This document shows, piece by piece, positions 5,211-10,959 of a stretch of 24,659 nt of DNA (position 1 is its first letter; each line of letters starts with the position of its first letter). This stretch comes from an uncultured Lachnospiraceae bacterium. GTDB lineage: Bacteria > Bacillota > Clostridia > Lachnospirales > Lachnospiraceae. Below the pieces are notes generated by a model, which saw nothing but the letters and a program-made list of their open reading frames with translations, did no database searches and was not told the DNA's origin. The stretch is taken from positions 18,560 through 43,218 of the forward strand of contig CAJTPO010000040.1 in assembly GCA_910578115.1 (NCBI GenBank), written 5' to 3'. Both the position numbers and the translations under genes were made by a program.

Positions 5211-6209
5211 ATGAGTAACAGAATGATCGAGACAAACCTGATCGAGGAGGACGTGAAGATTGAAGGATCCCTGCGCCCTCAGAATCTGGATGATTATATC
5301 GGGCAGGCAAAAGTGAAGGAAAATCTGAAAATCTACATCGAGGCGGCGAAGCAGCGTCATGATGCGCTGGATCATGTCCTTTTCTACGGACCGCCGGGAC
5401 TGGGCAAGACGACGCTGGCGGGGATCATCGCCAATGAGATGGGCGTTCATATGAAGGTGACCAGCGGGCCGGCCATTGAGAAGCCAGGAGAGATGGCAGC
5501 GATCTTAAACAATCTGCAGGAAGGGGATCTGCTGTTCGTGGATGAGATCCACAGGCTGAACCGGCAGGTGGAGGAAGTGCTCTATCCGGCGATGGAGGAC
5601 TATGCCATAGATATTATGATCGGCAAGGGGGCTTCGGCCCGTTCCATTCGTCTGGATCTGCCGCATTTTACGCTGGTGGGAGCAACGACGAGAGCCGGAC
5701 TTTTGACGGCTCCTCTGCGGGACCGTTTCGGTGTGATCCACCGGCTGGAGTTCTATGAAGTGGAGGAGCTTAAGGTGATCATCCAGCACTCAGCCAGAAT
5801 CCTGGACGTGGAGATCGAAGAGAAGGGGGCGCTGGAGCTGGCGAAGAGAAGCCGCGGCACGCCGAGACTGGCCAACCGTATCCTGAAACGGGTGCGGGAT
5901 TTCGCACAGGTGAAGTATGACGGTGTCATCACCGAGGAGGTGGCGACTATTGCACTGGATCTGATGGATGTGGATAAGATGGGGCTGGATCACGTGGACA
6001 GAAACATCCTGTGTACCATGATCGACAAATTCAAAGGCGGTCCTGTAGGGCTGGATACGCTGGCGGCGGCGATCGGCGAGGATGCCGGAACCATAGAAGA
6101 CGTCTACGAGCCGTACCTGATCAAGAATGGATTTATCAACAGAACGCCGAGAGGGCGGGTTGTTACGGAACATACGTACCATCATCTGGGACTGCCGTAT
6201 GATGGTTGA
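5211..6209 (+). CDS. ruvB: Holliday junction branch migration DNA helicase RuvB
   Basis: A 332-residue AAA+ ATPase. RuvB landmarks run in order: RPQNLDDYIGQ near residue 23, Walker A GPPGLGKTT at about 61-69, Walker B LFVDEIHRLN near 108-117, sensor 1 LVGATTRAGLLTAPLRDRFG near 160, arginine finger/sensor 2 region RSRGTPRLANR near 215, and the C-terminal winged helix ending in RTPRGRVVTEHTYHHLGL. It drives branch migration of RuvA-bound junctions using ATP. Length and motifs are complete with no sign of damage. It ends 184 bases before the convergent ABC exporter gene. Confidence 0.98.
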   Translation: MSNRMIETNLIEEDVKIEGSLRPQNLDDYIGQAKVKENLKIYIEAAKQRHDALDHVLFYGPPGLGKTTLAGIIANEMGVHMKVTSGPAIEKPGEMAAILNNLQEGDLLFVDEIHRLNRQVEEVLYPAMEDYAIDIMIGKGASARSIRLDLPHFTLVGATTRAGLLTAPLRDRFGVIHRLEFYEVEELKVIIQHSARILDVEIEEKGALELAKRSRGTPRLANRILKRVRDFAQVKYDGVITEEVATIALDLMDVDKMGLDHVDRNILCTMIDKFKGGPVGLDTLAAAIGEDAGTIEDVYEPYLIKNGFINRTPRGRVVTEHTYHHLGLPYDG

Positions 6210-6393
6210 AAACAGTCTGGACAGCCCTTCCCGGCCGTGCCGTTTTTCCTTCGGCTCCGGGGTTTCCCGCAACCCGACCACAAAAGCGATGTGGCCGGGT
6301 TGCTCTGAGCCGGCGTCCGCTGCGAGGCGTCCTATACCAGGCTGGCCCGTTACAACAAGGTGTCCTATTCCTCGGATGCAGATGATGGCTGCC
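6210..6393. other. convergent intergenic region with a large two-part stem-loop
   Basis: Between ruvB and the convergent ABC gene lies a GC-rich block. GCAACCCG (6269-6276) pairs with CGGGTTGC (6296-6303) and CCACA with TGTGG, giving 13 pairs with one mismatch. An outer stem CGGCTC (6252-6257) with GAGCCG (6307-6312) encloses it. A weaker CGGC/GCCG hairpin followed by five T (6232-6247) could terminate ruvB transcripts. No long T run follows the large stem on either strand, so it is not a standard terminator. It may be a dispersed repeat. Confidence 0.5.
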
Positions 6394-8079
6394 TTAAGTG
6401 TTTTCTTTCCTGTATAAGTCCAAAAAGTAACTGTTATTTTCCAGCAATTCATCAAAAGTCCCATGACCAACAATCTGTCCGTTTCTGAATACAACAATAC
6501 GGTCAAATTCTCTAATGGAAGTCAGACGGTGGGCGACGGCGATCACGGTAGCATGTTTTATCTGTTCCAGAACATTTTTCATAACAATACCTTCGGTCAC
6601 ATTGTCCAGTGCTGATGTTGCTTCATCCAAAACGACTATATCAGAATGATCAAACCAAAGTCTGGCCAATGCCAATCGCTGCTTTTCCCCACCCGATAAA
6701 CAGGTCCCTTTCTCACCGATTCTTGTTTCTATCCCTTTATCCAATGTGCAAAGCAGTGGATTAAGATATGTTTTTTCAAGGCATGCATGAATATCGTCTT
6801 CTGAAACTTCCCTGTCAAACACAAGATTTTCTTTGATTGTGCCGTCAAAAACAGGAGTGTCCTGCGATAGATAGGTTACTTTTTCATACAATGATTTCAG
6901 TGAAATATTTTTGAGTGGTTCGTCATCAAAAAGAATCGTTCCTTTATCATACTTGAGCAATCCGACCAGAATTTTTGTCAGTGTTGATTTTCCCGAACCC
7001 GATTCGCCGACAAATGCTGTTTTTTCACCTTTTTTAATCGTCAGGCTGACAGATTGAAGCACTTCTTTGTTTTCATAGGAAAACGATAAGTCCTCAACAT
7101 GAATTTCGCTTAAAAATGCCAGAAATGCCAGGCCCCGTTCAAGCTGTGTATCTTCTTTCAGATCCAGCAGTCCCGTAAATCGCAGCCAGGCCGTTTTATT
7201 CAATTTGTACTGCACATAAATGACGTTAAAAATTGCGACAGGAGTATACGCATTATCAATCAATGTGATTAAAGCGACGACAGAGCCAATGGATAAATGG
7301 TTGTATCTCCACGCATAAGCTAAGATCCCAACATCCAGGCAGGCAACCAGCAATGCAAATATGGTGAAAAACGCTTCGTGTATCATAGTCATTTTCACTT
7401 TTGATGATACAATAACACGCTTTGCCTCCAATGCCTTTTTCACTTCATTTGGAAATTGATGTTTCATGCGGAAAAGCGGCATTTCCATAAAACCACGCAC
7501 AAGATAATGGTTTAATGCTTCCTCGCCTGTCAGTATCTTTTCCTTGATCTGATACAATCCTTTCAGCAGCAGATTCGTTACCAAAAATACAACCATATAT
7601 CCTGCCAAAAGAAAACAGGTAATCGTTCTGTCTATCTTCCAGATAAAATACAGGCTGAAAAGAATTGTTGGCAGTAAATTTCTGACAACGCAGAACCAAA
7701 AGTCATAGAGAACACCTTTTCCTGCTTTAGCCCCGTTTTCAATCTGCTGCACCAGCTTTCCGGTCCCCAGCTTCTGGTATTCAGAATAATCCATTCTGCC
7801 AATCTTGCGCAGTGCCAGTAACTTGAAATCCAGATAAATCTCATTCCCGAGTTTGGCAGACGGATATTCGTCTATATAGTTCATTCCATAATTGATCAAA
7901 AGAATGACGCCATAAAACAAAATCCCATAAACGGTCAGTGTTCTGTCTGTCAGTCCGTCTATCACCTTTTGAAAACAGTCGGCTTTGTAGTTTGACATAA
8001 AGGCATTGAATAAACCGATCAACAGATAGACGATTACCCATTTTTTGTTACTTTTTAAAATTTCTTTCATATAGTGCAT
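6394..8079 (-). CDS. ABC transporter, fused permease and ATP-binding half-exporter
   Basis: The 561 residues have the layout of a type I (ABCB-like) half-exporter that works as a dimer. A transmembrane domain of about six spans fills residues 1-320. A nucleotide-binding domain follows with Walker A GESGSGKST (about 357-365), a Q-loop YLSQDTPVF, signature LSGGEKQR (about 459-466), Walker B IVVLDEATSALD (about 478-489) and the H-loop AHR near 514. There is no N-terminal C39 peptidase domain, so it is not a peptide-processing exporter. ATG 8079 is preceded by AAAGGAG at ideal distance. The substrate is unknown; stand-alone half-exporters often expel drugs or lipids, and some export peptides. The 170 bases upstream hold unusual nested inverted repeats and a short ORF, suggesting tight regulation. 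Confidence 0.92.
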   Translation of the reverse strand: MHYMKEILKSNKKWVIVYLLIGLFNAFMSNYKADCFQKVIDGLTDRTLTVYGILFYGVILLINYGMNYIDEYPSAKLGNEIYLDFKLLALRKIGRMDYSEYQKLGTGKLVQQIENGAKAGKGVLYDFWFCVVRNLLPTILFSLYFIWKIDRTITCFLLAGYMVVFLVTNLLLKGLYQIKEKILTGEEALNHYLVRGFMEMPLFRMKHQFPNEVKKALEAKRVIVSSKVKMTMIHEAFFTIFALLVACLDVGILAYAWRYNHLSIGSVVALITLIDNAYTPVAIFNVIYVQYKLNKTAWLRFTGLLDLKEDTQLERGLAFLAFLSEIHVEDLSFSYENKEVLQSVSLTIKKGEKTAFVGESGSGKSTLTKILVGLLKYDKGTILFDDEPLKNISLKSLYEKVTYLSQDTPVFDGTIKENLVFDREVSEDDIHACLEKTYLNPLLCTLDKGIETRIGEKGTCLSGGEKQRLALARLWFDHSDIVVLDEATSALDNVTEGIVMKNVLEQIKHATVIAVAHRLTSIREFDRIVVFRNGQIVGHGTFDELLENNSYFLDLYRKENT

Positions 8080-8118
8080 AACTGTACTCCTTTTTTCATG
8101 ATAATATTGTCATTAGGA

Positions 8119-8209
8119 CAGTACAGTTGCAGCTGTCAGCATATTCAATTATCCTCAGCACAATCTGCTGACAGTAAACTAACGCCCGTTAGTTTTATCA
8201 ACTGTACTG
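8119..8209. repeat. three nested perfect inverted repeats upstream of the ABC exporter
   Basis: Plus-strand arms: outer CAGTACAGTTG (8119-8129) with CAACTGTACTG (8199-8209), 11 bp. Inside it are CTGTCAGCA (8133-8141) with TGCTGACAG (8166-8174), 9 bp, and AAACTAACG (8176-8184) with CGTTAGTTT (8187-8195), 9 bp with a two-base centre. AACTGTACT occurs again at 8080-8088, directly over the ribosome binding site and start of the ABC gene. The arm at 8119-8129 can therefore pair with either the distal arm or the ribosome binding site region. This is the architecture of alternative, mutually exclusive RNA structures. Confidence 0.8.
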
Positions 8210-8234
8210 AGTAGTTACCTCGGATATAGTTCAT
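8145..8234 (-). CDS. possible 29-residue leader or secreted peptide ahead of the ABC exporter
   Basis: ATG 8234 stands 9 bases after GGAGGTG, one of the better ribosome binding sites in the window. The frame encodes 29 residues (starts MNYIRGNYSVQLIKLTG, ends SADCAEDN) and stops 65 bases before the exporter start. I do not recognise the peptide. Its last two thirds overlap the nested inverted repeats, and its codons supply the CAGTACAGTTG arm. This is what a leader peptide controlling the exporter by ribosome position would look like; a known precedent is the bmrB leader of the bmrCD exporter in Bacillus. Against this, a promoter-like pair inside the ORF (8173-8201) could start the exporter mRNA downstream of the ATG, making the ORF accidental. 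A frame extending further upstream exists, but the placed binding site favours ATG 8234. Confidence 0.4.
   Translation of the reverse strand: MNYIRGNYSVQLIKLTGVSLLSADCAEDN
8173..8201 (-). promoter_or_regulatory. possible operator-containing promoter of the ABC exporter
   Basis: On the minus strand TTGATA (8201-8196) and TTTACT (8178-8173) are 17 bases apart, and the palindrome AAACTAACG/CGTTAGTTT (8176-8195) fills the spacer almost exactly. A palindrome of this size in a promoter spacer is typical of TetR- or MarR-family repression. The -10 box is only a fair match. This reading competes with the RNA leader reading of the same bases. Confidence 0.45.
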
Positions 8235-8259
8235 AAGTGAATTCACCTCCATTCTCTTT

Positions 8260-8303
8260 AAGAAAGAGACTGCGGCATGGTATGTGTCTGCAGTCTCTTT
8301 CTT
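8260..8303 (-). terminator. strong 14-bp stem-loop after the coiled-coil protein gene
   Basis: AAGAAAGAGACTGC (8260-8273) pairs perfectly with GCAGTCTCTTTCTT (8290-8303) around a 16-base loop. Read leftwards, it lies 42 bases past the stop of the 8345-9244 gene, with U-rich sequence forming the 3' arm of the stem. Read rightwards, it is followed by TTCTCTCTCTTTT, so it could act in both directions. It lies just upstream of the short ORF leader and separates the two minus-strand units. Confidence 0.55.
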
Positions 8304-8344
8304 TTCTCTCTCTTTTCGCGTTCTTATTCTGATCTTATTGATCA

Positions 8345-9244
8345 TTATGCCATCACATCGACATTTGCGCCTTCTACCTGCACGGGAACATCCGCGGCTT
8401 CCACAGGGATTTCCATGCCGTTTAATTCAAGAGACACGCCGGTTATGTTGCCGAAGGAATCGGAGTTGGAATCGGTGCTGCCGGAGCTTCCTTCTTCCTT
8501 CTCCTTGGACAGTTTATCGAAGTAGGCTTTCAGGTATTCCAGGTCGGCTTCCATAATGTCGCGCATTTCTTCGGCGCGGTGTCTTTTCTTAAGCGCCTCC
8601 AGATCTTTGGGCGTCATTTCCTGACTGAATCCCTGCAGGAAGTCGTCCATCAGGTCCTGAGAGCTCATGGCTTCTTCCAGTTCTTCCTCGATCTTTCGCA
8701 TCTCCTCCTGAATCTGCTGCATAAGACGTTCCATTTCTTCCTGACTCATGCCGGCAGTGTCGATCTGGTTGAATTCTTCGGATTGCTCTTCCAGTTGTTC
8801 CATCTGTTCCTGAGCGGTCTGCTTGCCGTTTGTCTTCTCGTAGAATTCTTCTTCCTGCAGATGTTTCATCTTCTTCTTGGCCACCCGTGCGATCCGCTCG
8901 GCGTGCTTGAGCGCGTTGTGGATCTCCGTATAGTTGTAGTCGCCGCTGGCCAGCTTGAGGCGCAGATCCACGATCTGGAATTTCGTCTTCGTCGTCAGCT
9001 GCTTGGCATTCATGGAAGACTTGGAGCGCATGATCTGATTCGACAGTTTCTTAAAACTGTAATTCAGCCGTTTGGGTTTCTTCTTTGCTTTTGCATGATG
9101 AATCGTCAGTGTGCCGGCGGAAGAGCCGTCTTTATTTTTTAATTCAATTTTTGTTACGTTGGAATTTTTGACCCGGTTCACGGAACCGACGCAGAGTCCA
9201 CTGCCCATAACCGATACCTCTACCTTTCTCTGTGATGAATTCAT
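8345..9244 (-). CDS. conserved-looking coiled-coil protein of unknown function
   Basis: From ATG 9244 the product is 299 residues starting MNSSQRKVEVSVMGSGLCVG. After a short N-terminal part there is a basic stretch (HHAKAKKKPKRLNY). Next come two helical regions, then a long highly charged segment rich in Glu, Gln and Met (EEQMEQLEEQSEE-like, about residues 130-225) that should form coiled coil. The DLEYLKAYFDKLSKEKEEG helix, a Ser/Gly linker and a conserved-looking hydrophobic tail (SLELNGMEIPVEA) finish it. I do not recognise a named family; it resembles hypothetical proteins widespread in Lachnospiraceae. The start is uncertain. The frame is open back to ATG 9439, but a likely promoter at 9383-9391 excludes that, and ATG 9208 has a better AGAGG site. 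No membrane segment is seen from 9244 on. Confidence 0.65.
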   Translation of the reverse strand: MNSSQRKVEVSVMGSGLCVGSVNRVKNSNVTKIELKNKDGSSAGTLTIHHAKAKKKPKRLNYSFKKLSNQIMRSKSSMNAKQLTTKTKFQIVDLRLKLASGDYNYTEIHNALKHAERIARVAKKKMKHLQEEEFYEKTNGKQTAQEQMEQLEEQSEEFNQIDTAGMSQEEMERLMQQIQEEMRKIEEELEEAMSSQDLMDDFLQGFSQEMTPKDLEALKKRHRAEEMRDIMEADLEYLKAYFDKLSKEKEEGSSGSTDSNSDSFGNITGVSLELNGMEIPVEAADVPVQVEGANVDVMA

Positions 9245-9382
9245 GTCCGCGGGTGGTACGCTGTATTTCCCGTGCAGGTTTGGATACCTGACGGCTGCCG
9301 CGGGACGTTTGCCTGTAAACAAGATAGCAGAATACGGTTCAATATTTAACTGTTCAAGGGTGGTGGTCTTTTGGAAAATGCC

Positions 9383-9391
9383 AGTATACCA
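9383..9391 (-). promoter_or_regulatory. possible extended -10 promoter of the coiled-coil protein gene
   Basis: TGGTATACT on the minus strand fits an extended -10 (TG-N-TATACT); no good -35 box is seen. It would give a leader of about 130 bases before ATG 9244. The remainder of 9245-9599 holds nothing else that can be supported. Confidence 0.35.
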
Positions 9392-9599
9392 TATAAGAAT
9401 ACAAAAAAGAACCTTATAGAGTGTCCGATCCTTGAACATAAATGGAAAATCCGTTTCCTGTTTCTATAAGTAAAAAAAGTAGTAAAAAATGGATACATAA
9501 CTACAATATGTATTTGCTTACTTAAATTATCGGCAGTATGGGGGATTTTCTTAAGTTCTGATCTTCTGAAAATAACGGACACAGACGGGCGCGGTTCGA

Positions 9600-9629
9600 T
9601 AAAAAAAGAACCCGACGCATCAGGTTCTC
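9600..9629 (-). terminator. terminator after the Abi-family gene
   Basis: On the minus strand AGAACC and GGGTTCT (9628-9623 and 9613-9607) form a stem of six to seven pairs with a nine-base loop, followed by seven T. It lies about 80 bases past the Abi stop codon. Confidence 0.75.
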
Positions 9630-9705
9630 TCAAAGTGTTGTCCGAAGACGTCCACCGCAATTCATATTTATAATATACCATAGAGAATAAAAATATGCAA
9701 GGACA

Positions 9706-10677
9706 TTACGAATTACTGATAAAATTTTGCAGCAGCTCGAGATGTGTCCGCTGCTGTGTGCCCAGAATCTGGTGGCATATGCCTGATGACATCTGCTGCC
9801 GCAGTGTGTTGGTACAGTCCGTAAAGGACAGGACAAACTGTTTGCAGGACGTCTTTGTTTCTCCCATTTTCCGTAGGACATAGGTGATGAGTATGATATA
9901 GGCATCTATATATTTAAAATCAAGATTGGTAAGGCCGACCTCCATCTCCAGCAGGGTAATGAGGCGGCGGTTAACCTGTCCGGTCTGGAAGCGGGTATCG
10001 AAGATCGTATTATTATGCGCTACGGCATTCCTGAGATCCTTGATCGTGTAGATAATGTATTCTGTAAGTTTTCCGTCGGCATCCAGATTGCCGGGAAGAT
10101 GCAGGATCCTGGACGTATGCAGTTTCACATTTGCGTTCGCGCAGGAAAAGAACGTGCCGAATTCTCCAAGCGTCAGGGATTCGAAGACTGCCCAGATGGG
10201 AATTGACTGGTCAGCGTCGAAAAAATGATTGACGGACTGCTTTTTGTTCGTGTAGTCACGAAGAAGCGCGTTGTTTATCTTTCCTTTCAGGATCATGCGC
10301 TTCGCATACTGCTTATGATAAGAATTGCTTCCGGGCGCATAGGAGCGGTAATCGGTGACGGACCGGTTGAACACAACATCCAGATTTTCGGAACCGCTGT
10401 CTTTTAAGACGGATTCGATCACATAGCTTTTCAATGCATTCTCAATGAACATTACCTTGGGATAGAAGAGGGTCTTAAGCTGCAGATCGAATTTGTTCAG
10501 GGCAATGACTTCATCCAGACTGGAAAAAGGAATCTGCTGTCTCGTATTCCTGATGAAGCGATACCCTTTAAAGCCGTGGTAATAGCCGATATTCCGCAGC
10601 GCCTGTGTCTGATTGCTTTTGACGGTTATGAGATGATGGTTCCTTAAATATTTCATTAACTGGTATATGGTCAGCAT
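9706..10677 (-). CDS. Abi-family (AbiD/AbiF, Abi_2) HEPN-domain protein
   Basis: The 323 residues carry the marks of the Abi_2 family of abortive-infection proteins: an N-terminal IGYYHGFKGYRF motif (about residues 29-40), a central PIWAVFESLTLGEFGTFFS segment (about 165-183) and RNAVAHN near residues 215-221. The last is an R-x4-H pair, the catalytic signature of HEPN ribonucleases. Members typically stop phage spread by cleaving host or phage RNA when triggered. The first TTG at 10692 is rejected for ATG 10677, which has GGGGGAT 6 bases upstream. It stands alone with its own promoter and terminator; no antitoxin or helper protein gene is adjacent. A C-terminal extension of about 60 residues beyond the HEPN part is unassigned. 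The activity is inferred from family. Confidence 0.8.
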   Translation of the reverse strand: MLTIYQLMKYLRNHHLITVKSNQTQALRNIGYYHGFKGYRFIRNTRQQIPFSSLDEVIALNKFDLQLKTLFYPKVMFIENALKSYVIESVLKDSGSENLDVVFNRSVTDYRSYAPGSNSYHKQYAKRMILKGKINNALLRDYTNKKQSVNHFFDADQSIPIWAVFESLTLGEFGTFFSCANANVKLHTSRILHLPGNLDADGKLTEYIIYTIKDLRNAVAHNNTIFDTRFQTGQVNRRLITLLEMEVGLTNLDFKYIDAYIILITYVLRKMGETKTSCKQFVLSFTDCTNTLRQQMSSGICHQILGTQQRTHLELLQNFISNS

Positions 10678-10709
10678 AAACGTATCCCCCAATAATAAAA
10701 GGTAGCCAT

Positions 10710-10718
10710 ATTATAACA
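10710..10718 (-). promoter_or_regulatory. extended -10 promoter of the Abi-family gene
   Basis: TGTTATAAT on the minus strand is a perfect extended -10; the matching -35 position (TTTATT) is weak. The start point near 10703 leaves a 25-base leader. Confidence 0.55.
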
Positions 10719-10740
10719 TACAAATATAGTACAATAAAGA

Positions 10741-10831
10741 TGTAAATTTGACCAAAGGCATCTGTTCCTAGCCGCAGGCGAACTGGAATGGGCAGATTCA
10801 GGAACAGAAAAGCCGCAGGCGGAACTGTTAC
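10741..10831. repeat. partial second copy of the MITE-like repeat
   Basis: This block aligns with 1860-1949 over its whole length with scattered substitutions. It shares GGAATGGGCAGATTC, the GCC-CAGGCGA core and the terminal GAACTGTTAC (10822-10831). The left terminal repeat is missing. The hairpin is conserved in a shifted form: TCTGTTCCT (10761-10769) pairs with AGGAACAGA (10800-10808). It lies between the divergent Abi and GH31 promoters. Confidence 0.65.
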
Positions 10832-10882
10832 GTGAAGAAAACAGAATATCATGCGGAATGCATATTAAATTGACAGGAAACG

Positions 10883-10891
10883 TGCTATAAT
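10883..10891 (+). promoter_or_regulatory. possible extended -10 promoter of the GH31 gene
   Basis: TGCTATAAT (10883-10891) has the TG-N extension and a perfect -10 hexamer. A TTGACA at 10870-10875 is too close to serve it, and no other good -35 is seen. The leader would be about 60 bases. Confidence 0.45.
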
Positions 10892-10959
10892 CGTAACAAT
10901 ACGGACAGACGAAAATTTTCAGACAACCCGAAACCGACCATGGAATGGAGGAGGAAGCG

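Noticed and set aside
9245..9439. Upstream extension of the coiled-coil protein to ATG 9439
   Set aside because: The extension has no ribosome binding site and would start upstream of the extended -10 at 9383-9391; kept as an uncertainty only.
10741..10831. Repeat copy as a dedicated RNA partner of the Abi protein
   Set aside because: A related copy lies at 1789-1950 with no Abi gene near it, so a dispersed element is the simpler reading; kept only as a question in the findings.
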